From positions 1 to 24,909 of the forward strand of contig JBAROU010000200.1 in NCBI GenBank assembly GCA_049642385.1: 24,909 nt of DNA. Direction: 5' to 3'. The notes beneath the pieces were generated by a model. That model searched no databases, was not told the DNA's origin, and worked only from the letters and a program-made list of their open reading frames with translations. The stretch is from JBAROU01 sp049642385 (GTDB lineage: Bacteria; Chloroflexota; Dehalococcoidia; DSTF01; RBG-16-68-14). The first letter of the stretch is position 1. The number at the start of each line of letters is the position of its first letter. The position numbers and the translations under genes were made by a program. Below are positions 7,575 to 15,692 of the stretch, piece by piece.

Positions 7575-8564
7575 TTACTTACAGAGCTGTGCCGCGCAGG
7601 CTCTCATAACGACACGCGCCTCGATCGCATCGAGTACGGCTTGCGAGTTGTCGATCGTCACGTGATCGACCCGTCGGAGCCACCCGCCATCATCGCCATT
7701 CTCTGGTCCATCCTCCTCCGATGCGTCCCAGTTCTCCACGTTCGTCTGCTCGACGGCGACACCGCGCAGGATGCGATCATTCTGCTGGTAGATGTTGAAC
7801 ACTGGTGCCTCGGCCGGCATCGCCGTCGCGTTGCCGGCGTAGAGCGCGGTGATCCGGTCAACGAGCACCGTGAGCAACACGCGGTCGCCCAGACCCATGT
7901 CTTCCAATCGCGATGTCACTGCCGCCACGTGTGCCCCGCCGTGGCTATGGCCGAGGAGCACGACACGCAGACATGGCGTCCGCTCCAACTGCACCGCCAG
8001 GTACGTACTCGACCACGCTTCTGCGTCCGGCTGCGGGCGCTCTGTGCCGTTCAGCCCCGGCGTGACCGACGCGAGCTGATGGACGACGCCCATCTTCTCC
8101 AACTCAGCGCCGATATCGCCGAGCATCCAGCGGACGCCGGCCGCTTTATGCGGGTCGCCCAGCTCGTCGATGCCTCCACCAACGGCGAGCACCAACAGAC
8201 CACCCTTCCCATTCCCGCAGTCGATCGTGGGCTGTCTTGTCACCTGCCAGTCGGGTTTCGGATCACGTGTGCCGCAGCCGTTCGGCCGCCCATTCGGCAG
8301 ACCCAACTCCGTCTGCCGAACAACTCCACGGTCGAAGCCGTTCGCGGTGCCGTCGCCCGTTATGTCCTGTAGCGCGGCCGGCTCGGCGTCAGCAGCGTTC
8401 ACCCGCCCGTCCGCGTTCGTGTCCAGGCAAGCGAGGCGCACCATCTCGCTGCGCGCAATCAGAGCCTCCACATCCGGGATCTGCGACGGCGCCTTCTCGC
8501 CCCAAATGATGCGACAGCCAGGGGCCAGAACGACTGCGAGCAAGACAAGCGACAGCTTCCACAT
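7575..8564 (-). CDS. Putative exported lipoprotein with serine-hydrolase fold
   Basis: This 329-residue protein begins with a hydrophobic signal peptide ending in LAPGC, a plausible but imperfect lipobox with Cys17. The mature protein would be anchored on the outer face of the cytoplasmic membrane. Residues 48-80 hold two calcium-binding, dockerin/EF-hand-like loops (DTNADGRVN and DITGDGTANGFD). The rest resembles an alpha/beta hydrolase: VVLLGHSHGGAHVAAV (about 205-220) is a GxSxG nucleophile elbow, and LVDRITAL followed by a C-terminal DHVTI segment could supply the acid and the histidine. Substrate is unknown; a lipase or esterase role is an inference. No strong ribosome site precedes the ATG. 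Confidence 0.7.
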   Translation of the reverse strand: MWKLSLVLLAVVLAPGCRIIWGEKAPSQIPDVEALIARSEMVRLACLDTNADGRVNAADAEPAALQDITGDGTANGFDRGVVRQTELGLPNGRPNGCGTRDPKPDWQVTRQPTIDCGNGKGGLLVLAVGGGIDELGDPHKAAGVRWMLGDIGAELEKMGVVHQLASVTPGLNGTERPQPDAEAWSSTYLAVQLERTPCLRVVLLGHSHGGAHVAAVTSRLEDMGLGDRVLLTVLVDRITALYAGNATAMPAEAPVFNIYQQNDRILRGVAVEQTNVENWDASEEDGPENGDDGGWLRRVDHVTIDNSQAVLDAIEARVVMRACAAQLCK

Positions 8565-8651
8565 TACACGTTAATCTTACGACCTCCGACGACGGCTGCC
8601 ATGGGGCGAATGTACCAACTCCCAATAGGACGAGATTGAGGCGAATGCCGG

Positions 8652-8966
8652 CTACCGCTTCGGCGCTTCCATGCACGTAACGCCGTCCGGCCCCACAACG
8701 GCCGCATGCGAGATGCCGGGCGGCAGGTCGAGCCGGTCGCCGAGGTCGAGGTCGACGTGCTCGCCGCCGGGCACGATCGTGAAGCGAATCGAGCCGCGCG
8801 CGCAGTAGAGCACCTTGTGGTACGCGTGCGAGTGCGCAGCGTAGCGATCGCCCGGTCCGTTCGACCACCAGCGCGGCGAGAGACCCTCGTCGCGGAACAA
8901 GGCTTCGAGGGCCGCCTCGCTCGGTGGCTCATCGTGCGGCCAGGACGTTACGGCCGGCTCGCTCAT
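8652..8966 (-). CDS. Small single-domain cupin protein
   Basis: This 104-residue protein uses ATG 8966, whose A is also the last base of the upstream nuclease stop (TGATG). An open frame continues upstream inside the nuclease gene, but this coupled start gives a normal small cupin. The first cupin motif is GDRYAAHSHAYHKVLYCARG (His-X-His present, the usual Glu missing), and the second is GDRLDLPPGISH. It is likely a beta-barrel that binds a metal through its histidines. Function is unknown. Its place as third gene of a restriction-modification operon is unusual and could mean a regulatory or accessory role, or simple co-transcription. Confidence 0.8.
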   Translation of the reverse strand: MSEPAVTSWPHDEPPSEAALEALFRDEGLSPRWWSNGPGDRYAAHSHAYHKVLYCARGSIRFTIVPGGEHVDLDLGDRLDLPPGISHAAVVGPDGVTCMEAPKR

Positions 8967-9448
8967 CACAACCCGCGCTGATTCGCCCGCGCAATAAAGC
9001 CTTCCAGCGAGAGGATATGCACCAGCTCGGGCCGGACAAGGTGCCGGTCCAGCCCACCGCTCGTATAGAAGTCGCGGAGCGACCACCCTTCCCCGCCCAG
9101 GACAAGATACGACCGCAGGCCGTGCACGGACTCAGCGGCGTGCAGCTCGTAACAGTCGGCGCAGTACACCCGCCCGAATTCGCGCTGGCCCGAGCGCACG
9201 GCATCAGCCAGACAGATCACTTCGAATGGCACCTTCTGCTCGGCTGTGCCGCTCGTCTGCTGCCACTTGAGCGAGATCAGAAACGTCGTGTCGGCGTTCC
9301 AGGCCAGCGCGTCGATCAGGTGTACGCCGCCGCTACCCAACCGCCGCCCGATGTTCACTTGGCGCCGGTGGTGATAGCCCGCGTTCTTCAGCGCGGGCAG
9401 GATCATCGTTTCCAGCACGGCACCGGTCCTAGTGTTTCTTGGGGACAT
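8966..9448 (-). CDS. PD-(D/E)XK-like restriction endonuclease
   Basis: This 160-residue protein starts at ATG 9448, overlapping the methyltransferase stop by one base (TGATG). The pattern ETMILPALKNAGY (13-25, helix with Glu13), HLIDALAW (43-50, Asp46) and FLISLKWQQTSGTAEQKVPF (56-75, with Lys61 in S-L-K) fits a compact PD-(D/E)XK nuclease core in which the usual Glu before X-K is Ser. Position next to a Dam-like methyltransferase suggests it cuts the unmethylated form of the site that partner protects. The recognition sequence cannot be read from the protein. The nuclease fold is a pattern-based assignment, strengthened by context. Confidence 0.72.
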   Translation of the reverse strand: MSPRNTRTGAVLETMILPALKNAGYHHRRQVNIGRRLGSGGVHLIDALAWNADTTFLISLKWQQTSGTAEQKVPFEVICLADAVRSGQREFGRVYCADCYELHAAESVHGLRSYLVLGGEGWSLRDFYTSGGLDRHLVRPELVHILSLEGFIARANQRGL

Positions 9449-10290
9449 CAGATATTCCGCGTGGCAACGACTTCGAGAGCTGGAGTTCTATCCCCGTTAC
9501 AGCTAATGCGTCTAGGAGCTAATTGCCTCAGAAAGATCGAATAGCCTAGTTCCTTGTAGAGCCGCAGTATGCGGCGAGTCGCTTGGTTGGAGAGGACGAC
9601 TGGCCCCGGATGCCGAGTAAGCCACTTTGCCAGTCGCACCTGGTCCTCCCACCCGAACCCCTCCTTGGCGTACTGGGTGAACTCCACATCATAAGGGGGA
9701 TCCGCGTAGACGAAGTCGTTCTTCTCCAACGACACGTCCTCGAACGAACCGACTGAGAACGTCCAGCCGTCGAACGCCTGGCGGTAATCAGAAAAGTTAG
9801 TCGCGTAGTTGATCTGCTTGTAGCGGCCGAACGGCACGTTGAACTCGCCGCGCCGGTTGAAGCGGCAAAGGCCGTTGTAACCGGTGCGGTTTAGATAATA
9901 GAACAGTAGCGCGGCTTCTCGGCTATGTATCCTCTTTTGGCTGACCAACTCGTTAAATCTCTCGCGATTGGCATAGTAAGCGTCATGGCTATTCGCCATG
10001 TCGACGATCGTCGGACGGAGGCCTTGCTTCAGCCAACTGTAGAAGTTGATTATGTATGCATTTATGTCGTTGAGCAGCGCCCGTTCCGGTTGGAGCCCCA
10101 GAGCTACTGCCAGTCCACCACAAAACGGCTCAACGAGCCTGCGGCGCCGACCGTGCGCCTGCCACAGCGGCTTCAGGTGCGGCACGAGCCAGCGCTTGCC
10201 GCCCGCCCATTTGAGCGGCGGCGAGAGCCGCTCATCCCTGCCCGCCGGATGGGCGGGGGCGGGGCGGCGGCCGTTCTTCGAAGCGGACAT
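9448..10290 (-). CDS. D12-class (Dam-like) adenine-N6 DNA methyltransferase
   Basis: This 280-residue protein has the alpha-class motif order: PLKWAGGKRWL (25-35), VEPFCGGLAVAL (53-64, SAM-binding FxGxG), LLNDIN (72-77), and catalytic DPPY (197-200). NGLCRFNRRGEFNVPFGRYK (139-158) closely matches the DNA-contact segment of E. coli Dam, which reads GATC; M.EcoRV-type enzymes share it. The target probably contains GAT but is not proven. The gene seems locally more AT-rich than its neighbours, a sign of transfer common in restriction-modification systems. It is first in a coupled operon with the nuclease and the cupin. A TAAGCT hexamer about 12 bases before the ATG and no Shine-Dalgarno suggest a very short leader. 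Confidence 0.92.
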   Translation of the reverse strand: MSASKNGRRPAPAHPAGRDERLSPPLKWAGGKRWLVPHLKPLWQAHGRRRRLVEPFCGGLAVALGLQPERALLNDINAYIINFYSWLKQGLRPTIVDMANSHDAYYANRERFNELVSQKRIHSREAALLFYYLNRTGYNGLCRFNRRGEFNVPFGRYKQINYATNFSDYRQAFDGWTFSVGSFEDVSLEKNDFVYADPPYDVEFTQYAKEGFGWEDQVRLAKWLTRHPGPVVLSNQATRRILRLYKELGYSIFLRQLAPRRISCNGDRTPALEVVATRNI

Positions 10291-10376
10291 GGGCGTTGCC
10301 TTAGCTTAGCCGCTCCCACCCAGCGAGCGCCACGCCCATCGCCTGACAGTCGATAGCTCACGCACTGCCCGACCGC

Positions 10377-10382
10377 TATACT
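10377..10382 (+). promoter_or_regulatory. Candidate -10 box (TATACT) for the Gfo/Idh gene
   Basis: TATACT matches the sigma70-type -10 consensus in five of six positions and lies 35 bases before the ATG at 10418, leaving a leader of roughly 30 bases that carries GGAGG. No convincing -35 is seen at 17 bases upstream. Confidence 0.35.
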
Positions 10383-10417
10383 CTACCCCGCGCCAGCTGC
10401 ATTCGGGAGGAAGAGAG

Positions 10418-11656
10418 ATGACCAACGACCGTCTGGGCATCGGCATCGTCGGCTCCGGCTTCGTCGCCCGGTTCCACATCGAAAGCTTCGTCAGCGTGCG
10501 AGACGCGGACGTCGTCGCTATCACGAGCCCCACACGGGAGCACGCCGAATCGGCTGCCGCCCTCGCCAAGGAACGCGACGTCGGCGAACCGAAGGTCTAC
10601 GGCAGCATCGCCCAGATGGTGGCCGACCCCGCCGTCGATGCAGTCTGGATCTGCGCGCCGAACGACACGCGCATCGCCGTCGTCGAGGAGCTGGTCGACG
10701 CGGTCGAACGCGGGGCCGAGCTCAAGGGCGTCGCCTGCGAAAAGCCGCTCGCCCGCACCGTCGCCGAGGCGCGTCGCATCGTGGAGCTGATCAAGCGCGC
10801 GGAGGTGTCACACGGCTATCTTGAGAATCAGTGCTTCGCGCCGGGGCTCACGCGCGGCAAGGAGATCCTCTGGCGTCGGGCCGCGCCCATCGTTGGCCGT
10901 CCGTTCCTCGCCCGCGCCGCCGAGGAGCACAGCGGCCCCCACATGCCCTGGTTCTGGTCCGGCGCGCGCCAGGGCGGCGGCGTGCTGAACGACATGCTCT
11001 GTCACAGCTACGAGGCCGGGCGCTTCCTGCTCACTGGCCCCGAAGAAGCACGCGACGCTCTCACCGTGACCGACGTGAGCGCGCAGATCGCCTCGCTCAA
11101 GTGGACACGCTCGGAGTACATCGACGTGTTGCGTGAGGAGTACGGAAGCGCGGTCGACTACGCGCGCGCGCCCGCCGAGGACTTCGCTCGCGCGAGCGTG
11201 CGCCTGCGTTCGCCCGAAGGCCTCCCGCTGCTCGTCGAAGCGACGACGTCCTGGTGTTTCGTCGGGCCGGGGCTGCGCCTGCGCATGGAGCTGCTCGGCC
11301 CGGAGTACTCGATGCAGGTCGACACGCTCAGCGCCGAGCTACAGGTCTTCCTGAGTCGCCGCGTCACCGGTTCGGAGGGCGAGGACCTGGTTGAGAAGCA
11401 GAACGCAGAGCAGGGCTTGATGCCCGTCGTGCCGGACGAGGCCACCGCCTACGGCTACGTGGCCGAGAACCGCCACATGGTGCGCGCCTTCCTCGAAGGC
11501 CGGACGCCGGACGAAACGTGGGACGACGGCCTCGCCGTCACAGAAGTCCTCATGGCCTGCTACCTCTCCGCCGAGCAGGGTCGCGTGATATCGTTCCCGT
11601 CGCCGGAGCTGGAGACGTTCGTCCCAGCCGTCGCGCAGGAGACGTGGCGACCGTAG
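10418..11656 (+). CDS. Gfo/Idh/MocA-family oxidoreductase
   Basis: This 412-residue protein has a good start (GGGAGG about nine bases before ATG 10418). The N-terminal Rossmann fold carries GIGIVGSGFVARFH (7-20) for NAD(P) binding. ACEKPLA (about 107-113) holds the conserved catalytic Lys, and GGGVLNDMLCHSYEAGRFLL (about 187-206) carries the Asp/His pair of the C-terminal domain. Such enzymes oxidise or reduce sugars, inositols and related polyols. This member is longer than the one at 13142-14185, and the two are clearly distinct. It stands alone upstream of the cyclase gene. Substrate is not assigned. Confidence 0.92.
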   Translation: MTNDRLGIGIVGSGFVARFHIESFVSVRDADVVAITSPTREHAESAAALAKERDVGEPKVYGSIAQMVADPAVDAVWICAPNDTRIAVVEELVDAVERGAELKGVACEKPLARTVAEARRIVELIKRAEVSHGYLENQCFAPGLTRGKEILWRRAAPIVGRPFLARAAEEHSGPHMPWFWSGARQGGGVLNDMLCHSYEAGRFLLTGPEEARDALTVTDVSAQIASLKWTRSEYIDVLREEYGSAVDYARAPAEDFARASVRLRSPEGLPLLVEATTSWCFVGPGLRLRMELLGPEYSMQVDTLSAELQVFLSRRVTGSEGEDLVEKQNAEQGLMPVVPDEATAYGYVAENRHMVRAFLEGRTPDETWDDGLAVTEVLMACYLSAEQGRVISFPSPELETFVPAVAQETWRP

Positions 11657-11713
11657 CGACGCGAGGTCAGTTCATTGCACCGGCCCTCCAGTGCGATATT
11701 CGGGGCAGCGGTG

Positions 11714-11719
11714 TAAGAT
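11714..11719 (+). promoter_or_regulatory. Candidate -10 box for leaderless cyclase mRNA
   Basis: TAAGAT fits the TANNNT pattern and ends nine bases before ATG 11729. No Shine-Dalgarno is present between it and the start. Transcription starting about seven bases downstream would begin within two or three bases of the ATG. The -35 region is weak. Confidence 0.35.
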
Positions 11720-11728
11720 AGTCTCGCC

Positions 11729-13096
11729 ATGGAGCCGCGCATCCAGTACACGAAGACATCGGACGCCGTCAGCATCGCCTACTGCGAGGCGGGCGTGGGC
11801 ACGCCGTTTATCGAGGACCTGTGGACCTCTAACATCGAGCTCGAGTTTCGTGATTGGGAATGGCACCGGATCATGGCGGCGCGCCGGCGCCTGATCCGAT
11901 TCGATCACCGCGGCTCCGGGTTATCGCAGCGGGACGCGGCCGACCTCTCCGTCGAGGCGATGGCGCTCGACATCGGCGCCGTAGCGGACGCGCTAGAGCT
12001 ACAAACGTTCGCGCTGGAGGGCGAGGTTTGGGGAGTACCGGTCGCCATCGCCTACGCCGCAACGCATCCAGAGCGGGTCTCGCATCTGATCCTATTCGCC
12101 GGCTACGCCAGCCCAGCAGAGTTCTACGAGATCCCGCGAGTAAAGACGCTCTTCGCGATGCTCGACCAGGGGGACTGGGAGCTGTTTACGGACACAATGG
12201 CGCTCGTGCAGCTCGGCTGGCCGCTGGCTAACGTCGCGCACGGACTCGGTGAGCTGTCCCGCGCATCCCAGACGCTGAAGCAGGCTCAGGCGTACTTCCG
12301 CGCCTCTCGTGAGCACGACGTGACCGGCCTGCTATCCCAGGTGCGTGTGCCCACACTGGTGCTGCACCCTCGTGGGACGCCGTATCCCACGCTCGAGATG
12401 GCGCAGAAGCTAGCGGCGGCCATCCCGGGGGCGCGCCTCAAGGTGCTCGAGTCGTCGGCGCTATGGTCGGACGAGATGGAGCCTCAATACCTCGCTGCGC
12501 TCGATGAGTTCATCGGTGACGGCGGGCGGCCGACGGCAGCACAGGTGCTGCCACATGTTCAGCGCGTGGCGCAGGAGCCCGCCGCGCTCGCAACCATGCT
12601 TTTCACGGACATCACCGACTCCACCGCGCTCACCCAGCGCCTAGGCGACGCGAACGCGCAGAAGCTGGTGCGTGCGCACAACGCCATCGTTCGCGAGGCG
12701 CTGACATCGTACAGCGGCACAGAGATCAAACACACCGGCGATGGCATCATGGCGTCCTTCCCTACCGCCTCTGGCGCGCTCGAATGCGCCATCGCCATCC
12801 AGCGAGGCGTGGACGACTATAACAGCGACTCACTGCCTGCGAGCCGCGACTCTCTCGCCGTTCACATCGGCGTCAACGCCGGTGAGCCCGTCGCGGAAGA
12901 GTCAGACCTCTTCGGCACCGCCGTGCAGCTCGCGCGGCGCATCTGCGATCATGCGGAGGCGGGCCAGATCCTCGTCTCCAACGTTGTGCGTGAGTTGGCA
13001 GCCGGCAAGGGCTTCCTGTTCGCGGACATCGGCGAGGTGCTGGCGAAAGGCTTTGAGGAGCCGGTGCGGCTGTACGAGGCGCTGTGGAGGGAGTAG
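11729..13096 (+). CDS. Adenylate cyclase (class III) with inactive alpha/beta-hydrolase domain
   Basis: This 455-residue protein has an alpha/beta-hydrolase-like domain at residues 5-265 and a class III cyclase domain at 285-455. In the cyclase part, the metal-binding Asp residues (D294 in LFTDITDST, D338 in KHTGDG) are present. Lys334 and Asp393 fit adenine specificity, and Arg404 is kept, but the usual Asn is Gln400 (GTAVQLARRI). ATP to cyclic AMP is the likely reaction. In the hydrolase part, the nucleophile elbow GxSxG reads GEVWG (98-102) with Val for Ser, the acid position reads HPRGTPYP, and the final His segment is SALWS. All three triad residues are gone, so the domain probably senses a ligand. 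There is no ribosome site; TAAGAT (11714-11719) ends nine bases before ATG, so translation may be leaderless. Confidence 0.9.
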   Translation: MEPRIQYTKTSDAVSIAYCEAGVGTPFIEDLWTSNIELEFRDWEWHRIMAARRRLIRFDHRGSGLSQRDAADLSVEAMALDIGAVADALELQTFALEGEVWGVPVAIAYAATHPERVSHLILFAGYASPAEFYEIPRVKTLFAMLDQGDWELFTDTMALVQLGWPLANVAHGLGELSRASQTLKQAQAYFRASREHDVTGLLSQVRVPTLVLHPRGTPYPTLEMAQKLAAAIPGARLKVLESSALWSDEMEPQYLAALDEFIGDGGRPTAAQVLPHVQRVAQEPAALATMLFTDITDSTALTQRLGDANAQKLVRAHNAIVREALTSYSGTEIKHTGDGIMASFPTASGALECAIAIQRGVDDYNSDSLPASRDSLAVHIGVNAGEPVAEESDLFGTAVQLARRICDHAEAGQILVSNVVRELAAGKGFLFADIGEVLAKGFEEPVRLYEALWRE

Positions 13097-13141
13097 CTAG
13101 CCCTAGGTTCTAGGTCGATGGTGCTGTTCCGCAACGTGCCG

Positions 13142-14185
13142 CTACTCTTCAACCTCCACCTCGCGCCCTTCTTCCGCTGAGCGATAGGCCGCGTTGAGAA
13201 TGCGCTGCACGTTCATCGTCTCGGCTTCCTTCACCTCCGGCTCGCGCTCGCCGCGCACCGCCTGAAGGAAGTAGCGCGCCTGCGCCTCGTACGTGTTGCG
13301 CGGCTGGAGCGCAGCGTACTCCTCGTTCGCCAGCACGCCGTTGCGCATGTGATAGAGCGCGGGCGGTTCTGTCGTCACGCCGCCTTCCGTCCCCAGAATT
13401 CGGACGCCGAAGTCGTTCTCCTTGATATGCGCCGCCCAACTCGTGCGCAGGATCAGGTCCATCCCACCCTCGAAGCGAACGAACGCGACGCCGAAGTCCT
13501 CGACGTCGAACAGCGCCGGGTCCCACGCGTTGCGCATCGCAGCAGCGATCTCCGGCCGTGTGCCGAAGCGCCGCTGCGTCACCGCCGCGACACGCAGCGG
13601 CGTCGGGTTGCCCAGCAGCCACATCGTCTGGTCCAGGATGTGCACGCCGATGTCGAGCAACGGTCCGCCGACCGAGGCGCTCCTCTGGTGGAACGTGCCC
13701 CACGTCGGAATGCCCAGCCGGCGCATCGCATTGCACTCGGCGTGGTATATCTCGCCCAGCGCACCGCTGTCGATGACACGCTTGATCGCGCGCGCCGGCG
13801 ACTCGAAGCGCAGGTGCTGCGCCGCCATCAGGATGCGCCCCGCCTTGCGCGCCGCGTCGAACATCTGGTGCGCCTCCGCCACGCTCGTCGCGAGCGGCTT
13901 CTCGCAGAGCACATGCGCCCCCGCCTCCAGCGACGCCACGGTCGGCTCACAGTGAAGCGCGTTCGGCAGGCAGATGCTGACGATGTCCGGCTGTTCCTTC
14001 TGCAGCATCTCGCGCCAGTCCGTATAGACGCTCGGGATGTTGTAGCGGCCAGCCAGCGCCTGCGCGCGTTCGCGATCGAGGTCGCAAATGACGTGCACCG
14101 GCTGCCCCACGCCGGAGTAGCCTGGCAGGTGGACGACGCGCGCCGCGAAACCGGCGCCGATGATGGCGATCTTCAGGTCAGACAC
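13142..14185 (-). CDS. Gfo/Idh/MocA-family oxidoreductase in sugar operon
   Basis: This 347-residue protein starts at GTG 14185 with AGGAG six bases upstream. It has the NAD(P)-binding IAIIGAGFAARVVHLPGY (6-23), the catalytic-Lys motif LCEKPLA (92-98), and GGPLLDIGVHILDQTMWLLG (about 172-191) with the Asp/His catalytic pair. It is the last gene of a three-gene minus-strand operon after a TIM-barrel sugar isomerase/epimerase (20-base gap) and a DUF1080 protein. In characterised loci with this combination, Gfo/Idh enzymes oxidise a glycoside to the 3-keto form or reduce the released keto-sugar. That role is an inference here. Confidence 0.92.
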   Translation of the reverse strand: MSDLKIAIIGAGFAARVVHLPGYSGVGQPVHVICDLDRERAQALAGRYNIPSVYTDWREMLQKEQPDIVSICLPNALHCEPTVASLEAGAHVLCEKPLATSVAEAHQMFDAARKAGRILMAAQHLRFESPARAIKRVIDSGALGEIYHAECNAMRRLGIPTWGTFHQRSASVGGPLLDIGVHILDQTMWLLGNPTPLRVAAVTQRRFGTRPEIAAAMRNAWDPALFDVEDFGVAFVRFEGGMDLILRTSWAAHIKENDFGVRILGTEGGVTTEPPALYHMRNGVLANEEYAALQPRNTYEAQARYFLQAVRGEREPEVKEAETMNVQRILNAAYRSAEEGREVEVEE

Positions 14186-14205
14186 AGCGATCTCCTACTA
14201 GACAG

Positions 14206-15000
14206 TCAGATCAGGCGCTCGAGCAGCGCTTTTGCCGCGAGGATGCCCTCGCGCTCCGTTAGGCGAGGGCCCTCGAACTCGATACCGACGTAGCCCTTGT
14301 AGCCGGTGCGCTTGACGATGTCGATCATGCGCGCGAAGTCGATCGTCGTCTCGTCGCCGTCGTCGCCAAAGTCGTAGCACTTAGCGCTCACGGCTTTGGC
14401 ATGCGGCATCAGCGTCTCGACCGCGGCGTAGCGGTCGGTCTCCGGCGCGAAGTTCCCGAAGTCCGGCAGCGTGCCCAGATTCGGATCGTTGACCAATTCG
14501 ACGAGCGAGCGCAGCCACATTGGGTCGGATGAGAGGCCGCCGTGGTTCTCCAACAGGACCGAGACGCTGGTGCCGGAGGCGTAGTCCAGCACGTGGCGCA
14601 GCCCTTCTGCCGCGCGCTCGCGCATCGCGCTCGGATCGCTTTCATCCCCACGGATGTTGCAGCGGATCGCATGGCAGCCAAGCACTGACGCGCTGTCGAT
14701 CCACTTGCGATGGTTGCGCGCGGCCTGGACGCGCTTCTGCCCATCGTCGTGTGCGAGGTCGCCCTCCAAGTCGCACATGATCAGCACCAGATCGACGCCG
14801 ATCTCGTCCGCCCGCTTGCGCATGTGACGCAGATAGGCGTACTGCGGCGACGGGAAGAACGTGTTCACCAGCTCGAAGCCGGGGATGCCCAAGTCGCCGC
14901 AAAGGTCGAGCATTCCAAGCTGGTCGATCTGCTTCTCGAAGAATTGCTTGTGGAGCGACCACGCCGCCAGCGAGATCTTCAGGCCGTTCGCATCGCTCAT
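14206..15000 (-). CDS. Sugar phosphate isomerase/epimerase-like TIM-barrel protein
   Basis: This 264-residue protein belongs to the xylose-isomerase-like TIM-barrel family. It has KISLAAWSLHKQFF near the N-terminus, CDLEGDL in the middle, LLENHGG (about 150-156, metal-ligand Glu), GTLPDFGNF (176-184, ligand Asp), SAKCYDF and GIEFEG (Glu ligand) near the C-terminus. These are the divalent-metal ligands usual in the family. Its ATG overlaps the stop of the upstream DUF1080 gene in ATGA, so the two are translationally coupled. In related operons such proteins epimerise or cleave keto-sugars. The exact reaction is unknown. Confidence 0.88.
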   Translation of the reverse strand: MSDANGLKISLAAWSLHKQFFEKQIDQLGMLDLCGDLGIPGFELVNTFFPSPQYAYLRHMRKRADEIGVDLVLIMCDLEGDLAHDDGQKRVQAARNHRKWIDSASVLGCHAIRCNIRGDESDPSAMRERAAEGLRHVLDYASGTSVSVLLENHGGLSSDPMWLRSLVELVNDPNLGTLPDFGNFAPETDRYAAVETLMPHAKAVSAKCYDFGDDGDETTIDFARMIDIVKRTGYKGYVGIEFEGPRLTEREGILAAKALLERLI

Positions 15001-15569
15001 GCCACGCTCACCTCTCGAAACGCCACGACAGACTCGCCGTCATGGTTCTGCAGCCCAATGTACCCGCGCTCGGGGCGCGGCCCACGTTCCGGCTCGTACT
15101 CGTACTGCCGCTCCGGGATCGGTTGCTCCGGGTCGAACGCCGTGACGGTAGTGCCGTTTAGCACGACCGTGATCCGCAGCCCTTCCAGTGTAATATCCAT
15201 CGTGTTCCACTCACCGGGCGCTAGTTGGACGCCATCGGGCGACTGCGTTATCGAGTAAATTCCGCCTGTGCGGTGAAATTCATCGCCCGTCTCCAGGATC
15301 TGCACCTCATAGCCGTGGTGCACCGGAAACCAGACGTTGGGCGGCCGGTCGGCGATGCGCACGAATACGCCCGAGTTGTCCTCGACGCGGCTCACCCGGT
15401 ACTCGACGTGGAGCGTCGTGTCGCCGAATGTCTCCTCCGTGTACCAGAGCAGCCCCATGCCGCCCTCGCTCACGAGCAGCCCGTCCTCGACGCGGAAGGA
15501 GCCGTGCCCGACCATCTCCCAGCCAGTCAGGTCGCGGCCATTGAAGAGCTGGCGTCGTTCGCTGGTCAT
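14997..15569 (-). CDS. DUF1080 (3-keto-disaccharide hydrolase-type) protein
   Basis: This 190-residue protein has the family signature LFNGRDLTGWE (8-18). It then has FRVEDGLLVSEGG, the strand pattern ending HVEYRVSRVEDNSGVFVR, HHGYEVQILE, and GYIGLQNH near the C-terminus. This is a complete jelly-roll DUF1080 domain, a family with members shown to hydrolyse or eliminate 3-keto-glycosides. There is no signal peptide, so it should be cytoplasmic, unlike many exported relatives. Translation starts at ATG 15569 behind AGGAG. It is the first gene of the operon, coupled to the TIM-barrel gene by a four-base overlap. Confidence 0.9.
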   Translation of the reverse strand: MTSERRQLFNGRDLTGWEMVGHGSFRVEDGLLVSEGGMGLLWYTEETFGDTTLHVEYRVSRVEDNSGVFVRIADRPPNVWFPVHHGYEVQILETGDEFHRTGGIYSITQSPDGVQLAPGEWNTMDITLEGLRITVVLNGTTVTAFDPEQPIPERQYEYEPERGPRPERGYIGLQNHDGESVVAFREVSVA

Positions 15570-15692
15570 GCATCACTCCTGCGTTTCGAGATCAGAGGCG
15601 AGAGCATCTTATGGAGCGAGCGCCGTGGTGTCAATGTAGCCTCTGGCCGTCGCCGGCGGCAGTCGGCGATGCGGTGCGTCCTCATCTCTCCA

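Noticed and set aside
13349..14293. A 314-codon plus-strand frame opposite the Gfo/Idh gene.
   Set aside because: The minus strand encodes a clear dehydrogenase. The plus-strand product is Arg/His/Leu-rich without pattern.
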